Positions 45,301-57,197 of a DNA stretch of 64,000 nucleotides are shown here, piece by piece (the first letter of the stretch is position 1; each line of letters begins with the position of its first letter). The notes beneath the pieces were generated by a model. That model had not been told where the DNA came from. It did no database searches and saw only the letters and a list, made by a program, of their open reading frames with translations. The position numbers and the translations under genes are program-made. Source of the DNA: Cymbidium sinense (Eukaryota; Streptophyta; Magnoliopsida; Asparagales; Orchidaceae); NCBI GenBank assembly GCA_021442155.1, contig CM038229.1, positions 97,565,271 through 97,629,270 on the forward strand, given 5' to 3'.

Positions 45301-46358
45301 ACTATATCTCAGATTTGTCTTAGAGGATTTTGCCCTTGCTAGATGATGGACTTTGGATGATGGACTACGAGGTATCTGTGATGGCAATGATGTTTACCTC
45401 TATCTTCTTTTAGGTAGCACCATATGTAATTGTAACCCTTCTTAAGGATGCTTACATATAATGTTGCTCTTTAAGATATAACTAAGCTGAGTCTTTTCTT
45501 AACTTTATTCATTTTATTTTCTCTTATTCTTTATGCTTACTTAATTATGCCCTTCCTTCCATTGGTATGTTGTAGAATATTTTTGATTGGGTAATTGCCT
45601 CGTTTAAGATGCTTATAATTTTATTTTCTCTTAGTCTTTATTTTTTGATTAGTGATTGGATGCTCAAAGAGTACAAGTAGAGCTTTGGATTACTTCTATT
45701 AAAGACTCTAACATGTCGACATGGATCAATAAAAGATGTTGATTTTAATTTAATTCTATGATTTCCTTTTTTTTTGTAAAAAATATGAGAGATTGAATGT
45801 TTAATTCGTAACTTATATATACCTCTCTTGTTTGAGCATTTAATTTTTCTTTCAATATTTTTGTAATTTTTTTGTAATTTATTTTCATTAGAAAAAAAAT
45901 TTACAAAACCTCTTCTAATAAAAAACATTAATTTGTAATAAAACAAATACATTTTTTCTTCATTTAATTTTTTGTGGTTTACATTTTTTTGTAATTTAAA
46001 ATTTCATATATTTGTAATAAAATATCTCAAAAGATTCAAATTAATTTAATAAATATTTTAATTTTTTTTAATTTCTCTTTAAATTTTTTTGCTCTTTTTT
46101 AATGAAATTATCTTCAAAATGAGCTATAAATGAGCCAAAATCGATATTCAACGAGCTCAAGCTTCTAAGCAGCGATAATTGAGTCAAGCTCGAGCTTAAT
46201 TTTTTGCGAGCAGGTTCGAGCTTGGTTTATGTGCTAGTCGAACTCGAGCAGTCGAGCTCACGTTATCTGTTCAAGTCAAGCTCAAGCTCAATAAGGCTTG
46301 AGCTCGACCATTCGATTTAAAAAACATACTTCTCATTCCATGTGCAGAAAATAGTTTA

Positions 46359-46361
<3 letters not shown>

Positions 46362-46442
<81 letters not shown>
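46362..46442. repeat. (AT)40 microsatellite at the hAT/MULE junction
   Basis: 81 bp of perfect AT repeats. It obscures the right hAT boundary. Confidence 0.97.
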
Positions 46443-46444
<2 letters not shown>

Positions 46445-46446
<2 letters not shown>

Positions 46447-47120
46447 AAAGTCTGATTAATAACATATATGAGACCGGTAAACTCGTGGGACATGGAACAT
46501 GTAGAAATTCGCTGCCATGAATATATCCCCGCCCAAATATGAAGGAGGTGGAAACGTTGTTGGCCCTGTTGCTGGTCGACTCGTCTCCCATATAGATAAA
46601 GCGCTCCACCCATGACATCATGCTAAAGGAATCCGGGTCATCAGAGTGGTCAAATCTCGAGATGGACCTACGAGTATCGGTAAAGCGGTGTCGAAATAAA
46701 ATATAAGCACTCAAGTGGCGGAAGAACTCCCGTGCTTGGTGTATGACTCCCAGAAAGTCCACGAGCCACCTTAGTGGCATACGTATGCAGCGTGTGCGAC
46801 CCATCAATGTCAATCGATCGGACGGGATCATGATACATCACATATGATAAGGGATGTCGTCCCAACAAATCATTCACAATCGCCGGTGTGTCATCTCTTC
46901 CTCGCCAATCACAATGGGCTATGATAGGTGGCCCATCAAATAGTCAGGATCATCATGTCACGGGCGTCATATTCATCTACAACAAGGTGGAAGGTATTGG
47001 TCGATCATCTCAACCAAGGTGGTGACAGATATGATCTAGCCATATGAAGCATCGGAACACAGTCTGGAACCCACCTTTAGCCGGATGAATCGTCTGCGCG
47101 TGATGGGCCACTCCTTCAGC
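46445..47120 (-). pseudogene. Possible plant-mobile-domain-like segment in the MULE
   Basis: Minus-strand ORFs 46831-46445 and 46877-46668 cover this stretch. Readable pieces include RWLVDFLGVIHQAREFF, DDPDYLMGHLSQPIV-like sequence and WPITRRRFIRLK. The tone (tryptophan, Arg, Asp-Pro rich, around a MULE transposase) resembles the aminotransferase-like plant mobile domain found fused to or next to some MULE and gypsy proteins. I could not match a diagnostic motif, so the assignment is weak. It lies downstream of the transposase in the same orientation. Confidence 0.35.
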
Positions 47121-47599
47121 AAGTGTGATGCGGCCTGTCGTGCTCAAAAAAATAATAATGCTTAAAATAAATAGTAGCGTAACGAAATAAAAAAAAAAAA
47201 AAAAATTACTTACGGTATCGGTGAGCGACCGATCGCCACCAGGAGAGGCAATGCTAGGATGAACCTCGGAGGTGTAGGCTCCAATAGTGGGGTGGACTCC
47301 GCCAACTACGTCGCGTAGGCGGTGCTCCTCGCCATCGTACTGTCAAAAGCAACACAAATATAATGGTGTTAATATTGTAAAATCTAAGTAGAGCATAAGC
47401 ATTATCTATTGGAAAAATGTGATCATTTGTTAATATTATGGAGCACGATGACTGTAGTGACCATTTGTTTGCATATGCTATAAGTTCTCGCTACTACACA
47501 TTTTCATCCATTGTATGTTTTAATCTATTATTCATACGAGGTGGCGACCTTACGGAAAGTTAGGTGGCTACAACACGACTAATCCATGTTCATCTTGAG

Positions 47600-49357
47600 A
47601 GATGGCCAATCGAGCGATCGGTAGAGTATGAAATTCATTTATGTATGTCGGCTTATCTGATTGTAAGTGTAATCTTGTGACACACACGTGAGATGGTTCA
47701 TCAAAATCCCAATCATGCAATCACATGTGGGCATGGATAATGATATATTATCGTTACGCCATAATTACAATTATAGAGGCCATCATCAGCAAATCAACTC
47801 GAATGATCGGTTGGACTTGTCAAAAACATCTCGCGTGGGTTGATATTTAGGTTCAGAAAATGCCTAGCCTCTCCCTTTGGCACTATAACGGTGGAGATCC
47901 TTTGAGTATAAATAGACAAGTGACTTCTCTTCTTTGAGTAGCGGTGGATAATCATTTCATGAATAAAACTAAGTTGTAATAGATAAGTGATTAAAGCCCG
48001 AATCGATAAACCACGTGCTCGTTTGATTCCATTTAAACACTCGGATGTATTCATTGTCATTGTCATAACCATACCATACCATGCGCAGGGACCATTTTAT
48101 AGGATCGCTCTACAAGCCAATTATGCTTCTTCTTTAACATTTTTAATATCTAACATTAAGCGGTTGAGCCCGGCGAATATCATCATTGTTACGCCATATG
48201 CATCTTTTGGCATAGAAACTCTACATCACCAATCCCCAACTGCGTATGACCTTTTAAAATTTTCGCGCAAATGGCGTAAACAATGCCTATGGCGCACACA
48301 AAAATCTCTTTGCATTCCGCATTAAGACCATGTTTATCGGATATTATGCAAATCACGCTCTACTAGACACTGAAAAACACATGCAAGCCAGAACCACAAC
48401 CACATCAACATTCTCATTCCACAATAGCAAAAGCTAGAGGAAACAATCCATTATTGTCGTCGATTCCTCATTAATAATGTACCCACGATACTTGCCCAAC
48501 AAAAAAGTACCATCTAAGCTCAACCGGTGCGGCTACTCCATCCCATTATTGAAGGTCCAAAGGCCCAAAAAAGTCTCTAGAAATCGCATATTGGTAGATT
48601 GAATTACGTAGACGTACCGGCAAAGTACTACAAACGATTCCATATAAAGGCTGGGAGTCCTATGGGACTCTTCCTAATATCAAATATTGATTTTATTGCC
48701 TTACGCCTTGCATCCCGAAGCTTTCATATCTGAAAATTTAACATTGAATTTTGACTCTATTCTACTTATAATCTCTCTAGGTTTGGATCTATCGATGCGA
48801 TTGTATAATGAAGTAAGCTATGAATTTTGAACTACACGTTGATGACCATGCACTTCGCATTGATACATCTATAGTTTTCACCAACTCTTGATATTCTCCA
48901 AGCACCCCCAAGCATCTGCTGCTGCTACAATAAACGCCACTTACAGGGCCTTCTAGGACTATCGTGTTGTACACATACAATCGTGTAGTTCTTACGGTTA
49001 GAGGTAACTGTTTGGAATTGAACATTATTAACTATACACCACACAACAATAGCAAATTGTAGACTCCATTTACTTACAAACACCTTCAACAAGGTCATTT
49101 GGAATTTCAATTTCATCTGTTAGAGGCGGTTTAGTTAGATGGGCCATCAAAGTAAACATCGTTGTCCCACCCTCTTGTAGTTTCACATCCGACATACTCG
49201 TTTGTAGACAACATGTGACTCTCACGTCAATATTGCGAAATGAGTTATTTTTCGCCAGATTATGATTGTCTATATTCTCAAGCACGTAGCTTTTAACCCG
49301 TGAGCAGTCATCATCACTAATATCTTGCTCGGACTCACTACTTGAGCCACTACTCAT
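47600..49357 (-). pseudogene. MuDR-type MULE transposase, broken
   Basis: The N terminus starts at 49357 (MSSGSSSESEQDISDDD, acidic). Next is a MuDR DNA-binding-like block FVSKWSLQFAIVVWCI, then NYTIVCVQHD and PCKWRL (49080-48930). The transposase region has RDARRKAIKSIFD-like sequence (48700-48650), FWAFGPSIMGW (about 48570-48535), YRGTLL-like and RHLRENFK-like sequence. The C-terminal part is TMNTSECLNGIKRARGLSI (48065-48005), which matches 'tNnsEsfNgvlkgaRdlPI' of MULEs. A SWIM zinc finger is suggested near 47730-47640 but is not clear. Frames change about every 100-250 bp. The protein would catalyse MULE transposition; this copy cannot. Confidence 0.85.
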
Positions 49358-50054
49358 AGTCGATACTCATCTTCATTTGTAACACTCGAGGCACATACGG
49401 TTCATCCGAACGATATACGCATCGTCGCGCCATATAACTTATAAGTTCAGCAATAAATTATCATATTAATTATTACAAGTATAATCGGATAAATGTTGAC
49501 CATATCTACTAGGAATCAACTCATCAAATGCGTTGTATCCCCAATAATGATATCATCATTAATATATATTAATATCTTATCGGCGGGAAGCTTGGATCAA
49601 GTGTAACCATAAACATCATATTCGAGATAATGCGAACCTTGTAATCCACATCCTTTGCATACGACGAGTGTGTGGCGTCGGATCAATGTGCAAGATTCTC
49701 ATAACGTTGCTTCAATTCCGGTAAGGTCTGGCCAACCTTAAGCGGATGATTTCGACCTCCCGCGTAAGCAACGCTTCGATGAATTAGCCTCCTTAGAAAG
49801 GATCGTGAAATAAATTCTCTGTTCATTCTTGCCAAACAAACTATATATTTAACACAATAATGCGCTACACAACATACAACTCAAAACCTAAATAAAAGTC
49901 TAAAAATACTACTCAAATTCTACCATACATACTCCATAACTTTATAAATTGATAGACTAGGGATTTCTGGTGAATTTACAAATAACGATGGGGATGTGCG
50001 TAAAAAACAAATTCGAATCAGTCACGTAACTTCCCTAAACAAAATGGAGTCGGA

Positions 50055-50339
50055 ATGTGTGGGAAGCTAATGTTGGCTTCCAAACCTGTATATGAGAGAG
50101 GAAAGTGTCAAACAAAACGTGCGGTCGGCAAGAAAAATAAGTTTATTTCAGATATTCGAGGGGCGACACAATGCAAGGTTGGAGATACTCCGAGTGCGGA
50201 AGCTCGATGTTCGAAGCGGTCCGGACGAGATGTTGCGTGCTCGAGCTCGAGTCTGAGGAATCGCGGAGCGTGTCGAAACAACCAAGGTATTAGGCGATCG
50301 GGTTCCGATCGTCCCCAATATTCGATCGCAAGGCGGCGG
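50055..50339. other. GC-rich subterminal region of the MULE
   Basis: This is a CG-dense patch ('cgaagcggtccggacgag', 'gcggcggccggc') next to the right inverted repeat. Overlapping ORFs on both strands (50055-50348 plus, 50360-50148 minus) look like composition artefacts. MULE termini often hold their promoters, so a promoter role is possible. Confidence 0.4.
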
Positions 50340-50467
50340 CCGGCTTAACGTGACAACCACACCACGTCGGAGTTGGCGTGGTGGCTCATAATTGGTACTA
50401 TATTCTTAAATTTTTTTATTAATACTTAATTACCTAATTAAACCATACTTAGTTTAAAAAAATTGTC
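50340..50467 (-). repeat. MULE right terminal inverted repeat
   Basis: Reverse complement of the left end at 38818-38965. The terminus lies at 50467, next to ATTTAAATT (50468-50476). Confidence 0.85.
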
Positions 50468-50476
50468 ATTTAAATT

Positions 50477-52140
50477 GCCTTTTGTTCTTTAATTGAGATG
50501 TAAATAATTAATATATCAAGAAATGAATGGTGGCAACATCAATTCATATGAAGGAGGATTTAGAGCGAAGGGTTGATGTAATATGATTGCTAAAGAGTTT
50601 AGGTGTTGAAAGTTTAAATTCATGTTCATCTTTTCTCTAGTTTGACAATTATCCAAACATTCCCTCACGTAGGTTGATGTAATATGATTGCTAGGACTAA
50701 GCTAAGTTAGAAGATGATGGTGATGGCCTTCTAGAGGCTATCATTAATGAAGTATGAATAGAAGTTAGAGGACAATTTTTCTTAATGAAATGAATATAAA
50801 GAGTTGTTGTTTTAAAATTTTAATGATCAAATCTTTTACAATCATTCTAAGAAAGCTTAGGTATTGTTATGTGTAAGTAAATTCTTAACAACAGAGAAAA
50901 AATAAGTCATAGTTTATAAAATATATAGTTTTAACTAGCTAAATAGTCTACTATGAGATTTGAATTATAATATTCTTCCATTCTTCTTGATTGTGAACAC
51001 GGGATTACAAAATAGATAATTTAGGTAACAACATCTTGAATAAAATAAGTCGACAACAATACCTTGGTGGTCAACGCGATGAATATGGCTATCCTTGGAT
51101 TCAAGCTTTCTCTACAACTTAAAATTAAGCTCTTAATTTGATCTATCTCTTCCAATGCAAAAAATGAAGGTATATTTATAGTATTTTAGAAAGGAGCATT
51201 TTCATACATTTATCCCAAATCTCAAAACACTCAATCGACAGTCCACATCTACCTTTAATCATAAATATATCTTTTAGCATTAAAGTATCTTACTAACATC
51301 AAATTTGATTGATCATAAGTTCGTTGAATTTGTTTTGTTAAAATTTTGCATATAAACATGATAATTTGACTCTTCAATTAATATTTTAAAACTTCTAATT
51401 ATAGATCTAAAGATTTTTTGAGCTTATTTGGAATCTACTTACTTTCAATATCGATAGATTTATCTCATTGAAATATTCAATTCAATAATAAAAATGTTAA
51501 AATGAAAATCTAGATGATCTCAAATTTAATTTTAAAAATTATATTCATATATTATTTCAAGATTCAGAACTAATTTACTAAATTTTTATATGACATATGT
51601 GAGAGAGTTTTTATCATCATTAGAAAATAGTAATGACAATAAATATTGATATTATTATCAAAATTTTCCATCTAATTGGAAATATTTTAATCCCATAATG
51701 GCTCATAATTTGGAGTCATAAGAGTGCCATTAATTTTAGAGAATTTTAGATCAAATTTGGATCGTTATAAATGGTCATGGCATGCCACTATATTTATTCA
51801 ACCTAGCCTTAAGAAAGTAAGTGCCTAAACTTTACTTTATGGCCCATGAATGGCCCATCTAAGAAATTATTGGTTCAATAGTAAAGCTTTCGAAAGTCCA
51901 TTAATTAGAAAATCCAATTATGGATAACCTACGCATCTTTTCACAACTTCAAGAATGTAGTCGCTGACTTTTCTTCCCCACATATAAAGAATTTACTCAA
52001 AACTGTAAAATATTTTATAGAAACGAAAAGACATTAATTATATAAAAAATTCAAGATGATTTTAATTAAAATTTAACTAAATATTATATTAAAAATAGCA
52101 TCATCAATCATTTTTAAAGTAAAATACATCTTGTTGCAAA
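50477..52140. other. AT-rich intergenic DNA
   Basis: I see no gene. 'gttgatgtaatatgattgcta' (shortened: 'gttgatgtaatatgat') occurs twice, at about 50573 and 50672. No other structure was recognised. Confidence 0.5.
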
Positions 52141-52800
52141 AAAACCTAGAAGAAAAGTTTTCGCTTATGCGAAATCCAAAGACAGATATTTAAAAGTGAA
52201 CAAAACTCCAAAATTTTACAAAAACCTAAAAGAGGGAAAAATCAAGCCCAAGAAAGCTTCCACTATGATCTATTTGAGTACAAGATCTAATAACGACAGG
52301 AATTATATATGAAACAAATTGAATTAATGCGATTTAATAACGACGATGTTGGCCAATGTGATGACGACAATGTTGATGATGATATGTCGGAAATAACAAT
52401 GACTATGACCTCGATGATGGGTGATGGCCGACGGTGGCGGTTTGGCCGTCGGTAATCATGCTTTGGAGGATTTTAGAGTATCTCTCTCTGCCTCCATATT
52501 ATGAAATGAGTATTTAGATGGAGAAGTGGCGTCAGAATACAAAATCCAACCTCCTAATCTGACGGCTCATGATGATTCCTCGATCATATGATATATTTTG
52601 TGTATTTGAATGCTCAAATGAAGTAAATTGTAAGATCTTTGGCTTTTGGAACCGCCGCCGATTCGATTATAAACACTCCATATTTTTCTTTTAAAAATTT
52701 AACTAATGTCAAAGTTTTCGATGATATTTTATCTCAGCCATTTCGATTAAATGCTTTCGCATCAAGATTGTTTCACTAGAATTTTCATATATCACATCTA
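52141..52800 (-). repeat. Degraded solo LTR related to the 16.8/20.8-kb LTRs
   Basis: It shares with 16839-17679, in the same order, 'gaaagcttccactatg', 'tttgagtacaagatct', a GAT/GAC-rich stretch, 'ggagaagtggcgtc', 'gctcatgatgat', 'tgaatgctcaaatgaagt' and 'aagatctttggctt'. Ends and internal parts have been lost. No partner LTR is nearby. Confidence 0.75.
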
Positions 52801-53199
52801 TAAGAAATATATATGATAAATAAATATCTAATTTTACATATTGGATAGGAACATATATAAAAAAGTATGTGATACATATATAAATTTTTTTATATTTTAG
52901 ACAGCTTAAGTCATCTGTTTAATGTTTAATAATTTTATTTAAAATTAATTATATTATAGTATTTTATAAACACAGCAAAGTAATCTAATTATTTTTCGTT
53001 ATTATTCCTCCATTTCCCCAAAATTTTCTCGAAATAATGCTGTATTTTCTTTGGTTTTATATTCAAAAGGAGCTTTATACTTCATCATCTTTTCATTATC
53101 AAATGAATTATAATTTTAAATAATAAAGTAAAATATGAAAGCTTCACTCATAATTTTTTAGAAAAATTTTCTTTCATATCACATAATTTTATGTATTTA

Positions 53200-53460
53200 G
53201 GGGCTATTTGGGATGACCTTTATTTTGTATTTTTTTTTTATCTTTATTTTTATGCTATTTTAAAACATATTTATTTGTTGTGATTTTTTATGTATTTTTA
53301 TTTTTTATTTTTAAAATAAATAATATTATTTAAAAAAAAGTACTCAAAACATCTTTTAGATATTTTGAGTGTTTCAAAATAATAATTTTCGCTAAACATA
53401 TTTTACTTTGAAACAAAATAAAAAAAATAAAAAATAAATAAAAGTGATCTCAAACTACCC
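53200..53460. mobile_element. Tourist-like MITE (PIF/Harbinger type), 261 bp
   Basis: The left end is GGGGCTATTTGGGATGACC. The right end, reverse complemented, is GGGTAGTTTGAGATCACT. Both continue into TTTAT-rich sequence. TTA flanks each side (53197-53199 and 53461-53463). Terminal GGG-C-TGTTTGG-like ends with a 3-bp TTA duplication are typical of PIF/Harbinger MITEs. The interior is non-coding and AT-rich. Confidence 0.8.
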
Positions 53461-54129
53461 TTATATATCTAATGCCTAAAGTTTTTTATTTACAAATGTA
53501 ACAGTTTTATATACATGAGAAAGTGTATTTTACTTATTAAAGATAATGATAGAGATATTTTTTATAAGATATCAAAGATTTAAATATTATGTATGTAAAT
53601 ATTAAAATTTAGATATTAAATATATAAATGTCTATGAATTATATGATATGCATGCATATAGATCACTCATTTTAAGAGCAGATAAATTTTTTAAACTCTC
53701 TCCATATGAATTTAAGATTTATCATCAATAATGGTAAGTTAAAAGTTGATAAATAGATATATTTTGCAGCCATTAACATGACTCTCTTTATGATAAAATG
53801 AGTGTCCAATTCATTAACATCTTCACTTACATGTCACCAAATTGCTCCTCAACGAACAAAAATGAAAAGATGAACCATCTTAAAATATTTTCTTCTTTCA
53901 TAAAGAAAAAAAGGCATCATCTTTATACTGAATAAGTGAATTAAGTTATTATAAAATCTATGATAATGATAATACACAACTAAAGTTAATGTGCAAATGC
54001 TGCATTGCATAGCATCGATAATTAAACCGTTCCCTTTTTTAAATACAACAACGGTAAAATGGCAAGTATAAATTGTGGTTTAAACCATCATAATAAACAA
54101 CGGTTAAAACCGCTGTTGTAGATCTCATC

Positions 54130-55360
54130 TATTATAACAATAATTTTCTCACCCGATTCTAAATCCCTAATTACCAAACCATGCAAGTGATCTTGGTTAG
54201 CAGCTTCTCCCTTTCGTTTCCAAGTACATTTTTCTTCTTTTTTGGTTCGATTTATTATTTTAAGAAAGATTATTATTCGATCTATTGATATATATTATTT
54301 TCATGAAAGTCCAATCAATTTTCTAGGTCTAGCAAAGGATTTTCGGCCATATACTTCGTCGGACAATTTGTGGGCATGTGTTGTTGATTTTTCTTGATAA
54401 CTTTCATTTTCTATAGATTTATTTGTTTTTTCAGATTTATATGTTAGTCCAACAAGTTTAACTTAAGATTTATATGTTTTGATAAATGCTAATAATATTA
54501 TTTAGATTGTAGAATATTTGTGGGTTAATATTACAATAAAGTTGTTATATATGGGTTTAGAATAATTTATATATTCTTAAATATGTATATAAAGGTTTAG
54601 ATTGCAATAATATGTATAGGTTTATGTTCTTGTATATGTAGTAGCTAGGAATATTTATAGGTTTAGTTTACAATTATTAGAATGCATAATATCTATAGAC
54701 TTCAATGCTAAAAAAAGTGTTGGTTCCTAAAGCTATTAATACATGATGTTGTAGTTATATTCTATTGATTAATTCCCTTTTATTCTTTTCGAAATTGCAC
54801 TATAGCTTAATCTGAAAATTGTTGGGATGAGTTTTGGAAGTGGGGCTTATAATTATCACAACAACTAAGATTAAAAATTGTTCTTACTTGAGTTCGAATG
54901 TGTTGATTGAAATTGCAATATTAAATAATATCAACATACACATGACAATTCTCCCCATATAGACGTATAATTTGGATCATTAAATTGATGATTTCAATTA
55001 TTTTTTTCTTCTTAAATGTTTATTAATTGTTTTTGAGTGTGATTGAAATCTTAATTGATATAAATTTTGTATTCATTGTTAATGTTTTTATAAAATTCTA
55101 AATTTCAAAAAAGTTTAGATCATCTCATCATAGGTTTATGTAGGTTTATATCACTTAATCTTATCGATGTCTTACATCATGCATAATACTATTAAAAAAG
55201 AAATAGTGATATGGCGGCCTATATATCTTCTTGATTTAGCAATATTCAATTTCATCACAATATAGCTTCATGATTTTATCAATCTTGTTAATTACTTCTT
55301 TACTTTATCGTAATCAAATTAACTAAAATTTTCAATTGTTAACATTAATTTTAGAGTTCT
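54130..55360. other. CACTA 5' non-coding region
   Basis: AT-rich with many short T runs. It contains introns or 5' untranslated sequence at best, and nothing is recognisable. Confidence 0.4.
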
Positions 55361-55373
55361 ACTTTCATTTGAA

Positions 55374-56430
55374 ATGGACAAGAGTTGGATAACCAAACCC
55401 AAACGGAGTCCATTGTATAAAAGGAATTGATGGTTTTCTAGAATTTGCAAGTCAAGAGAAATTTATCGAAAATATTTTATGCTCATGTAAAGTTTATATT
55501 AATGGGTATTTTCATACTACAAAAGATGTCAAGAGTCATTTAATATAGAAATAATTCTTTATCGATATATTATTTGGAATCGATATGGAGAGGATCATAC
55601 AACTATGCTAAAGGTATATAAAAGATGCACCATGTACCACATCAACTACTGAGCAATTGTCTATACAAGTGATGAGCAATTGCCTATATATGTGGACCAG
55701 TAAAACATAGTTGATATGGAAAGATTATTAAAAGATACGTTTGGTCTATCAAAGAGAACATTATTTTAGGATATAATTGTGAAAATCATAATATAGATTA
55801 ATCGAATGCTGATCTGAAATTTTCAAACATAATGAAAGATGCAAAGGTGGGGTAATATCCTAAGTACAAATCGTTCTAAAATTATCATTTATACTATACG
55901 TGTTTAGATGCAAGTGTCTAAGCGATTGAACTCCATGATATTTTGATAAGTTACTTGAGCTACTATTTGATGTATTTCCTAAAGGGGTTTCATTACCTAA
56001 AAATACCTATGAGGTAAAAAAATTGATGAAAACATTCAATTTGGGATACGAGAAGATACATGCCTACCCAAATAATTGTATGTGCTATTGGAAAAATAAA
56101 TCTAATGCAAACATATGCCATATTTATGGGATTCTAATCAAAAGAAGAAAGATGATATGAAAAAAAAACACATTTAAAGACAGTTAATATTATACGATAT
56201 TGTTCACTGAATCCTAGATTATAATAATTATTCAAAACAAAAAAAATGCTAAAGAGATGATTTGACATGATAAACACAAAAATAGAGATGGCTTAACAAG
56301 ACACTCTGTTGATGGGGCTGCATAGGAAATCATTTGACTCATGATATCCTGATTTTGCCTTAGATCTACACAATATTTTTCTTGGACTAGAGGAGGTAGC
56401 AGCATTGCTTGGTTTGCTAGACTGGAAAAG
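55374..56430 (+). pseudogene. CACTA transposase, TNP2 family, N-terminal half, broken
   Basis: It starts MDKSWITKPKRSPLYK, the classic 'MDrsWm…Y..Gv..FL.FA' transposase-associated domain. After one frameshift it continues GIDGFLEFASQEKFIENILC and DVKSHLI. Further on comes the TNP2 signature block LFDVFPKGVSLPKNTYEVKK, then LGYEKIHAYPNNCMCYWK and NANIC (about 55960-56115). After that come 'LRYFPLxPRLQRL'-type remnants (~56195-56230) and HSVDGAA (~56310). The catalytic C-terminal half is missing or unreadable. CACTA transposases bind the subterminal repeats and excise the element. Confidence 0.85.
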
Positions 56431-57120
56431 GAGATGAGATTAATAAAAGCGAAATTAAAAGTATCAATTCTTAGGAGATGAAATGAGAGAATTCATGAAA
56501 GAATTTTAGATGCACAATGCACCTCTTGGTAGTTCACACATGGTACATAATTTCTCAATTTATAAATTGTTTTAATAATTGTCATTAATATACTTTCATT
56601 TATATTATTTAAATTTATACTGGCAAGAAGACAATGAGCCATTTGATGAAGACTAATCATACAAAAGAACAATGCATCTATTGTTTCTTATTCCATGTTT
56701 CTGATACTTGTTATATGTGTTGAACTATTCTCTAGTTATTTGCTTGATGTAGTTATTTATCTAATCATTTGTATCAACAATAGACAATCATTAGTTGGAT
56801 GATATTTTATGTATGGAGTATTATTTAGTTATTTGGTTGACATAGTTGTTTATTCTTGTTTTAATTCTTTATATCTTTAGTTTAGCAAGTTCATTTTCAC
56901 AATATCCTGGTTGATGAAAGAACAATTTTTTGATATCCAATAATGGTGTTCTCATTCATTAATACACAAATTTTATGTATGTAAATGTATAAAAATTGTG
57001 TGGTATGTATATATATACAAATATATTTTTAGTACTTAGCTATCTAAATTATATGCTTATTTGTGTAATTGTCGACTTAAGTGATATGAATGGATATAGA
57101 GAAACATGAGGTTTAATTTT
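56431..57120. other. CACTA 3' remnant
   Basis: AT-rich sequence with broken short ORFs. No domain was recognised after the transposase relic. Confidence 0.4.
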
Positions 57121-57197
57121 TTTTAATTTCTATACTACTGGTGGTTATTACCGCCACAATTACGGGTAATTCACGATGGTTTTAACCGATGTAAATC

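Larger units (their letters stand above)
40377..46330 (+). mobile_element. hAT transposon nested in the MULE
   Basis: The left end reads GGGGTGCAAGTCAG and is followed by palindromic subterminal 'gctcgagctcgac' motifs (40404-40462). The right end has the same motif family ('caagctcgagctt', 'ctcgagcagtcgagctc', 'ggcttgagctcgacc', 46140-46310). Between them is a plus-strand hAT transposase relic. The right terminus and the 8-bp duplication could not be fixed, because a TA microsatellite follows at 46362. Confidence 0.8.
38818..50467 (-). mobile_element. Mutator-like element (MULE), 11.65 kb, carrying a nested hAT
   Basis: The left end begins GCAATTTTTTTAAATTAAG. The right end, reverse complemented, begins GACAATTTTTTTAAACTAAG. 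The inverted similarity runs for ~150 bp (38818-38965 against 50340-50467), including 'ttaattaggtaattaagtat' in both. Perfect 9-bp duplications flank it. Inside are a MuDR transposase relic and a plant-mobile-domain-like stretch on the minus strand, plus a ~5.9-kb hAT insertion. Without the hAT the element would be ~5.7 kb. Confidence 0.9.
54020..57195 (+). mobile_element. CACTA (En/Spm) transposon, incomplete ends
   Basis: Subterminal repeats built on 'aacggt(t)aaaaccg' occur in both orientations at the left (54025-54120: 'aaaccgtt', 'acaacggta', 'ggtttaaacca', 'acggttaaaaccgctgttg'). They recur at the right (57135-57190: 'ggtggttattaccgcc', 'gatggttttaaccgatg'). A TNP2-type transposase relic lies between them. 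I did not find clean CACTA termini; the right end abuts an hAT-like terminus at 57198. Confidence 0.75.

Noticed and set aside
50055..50348. 97-codon ORF near the MULE right end
   Set aside because: GC-rich subterminal DNA with an equally open antisense frame; no domain.
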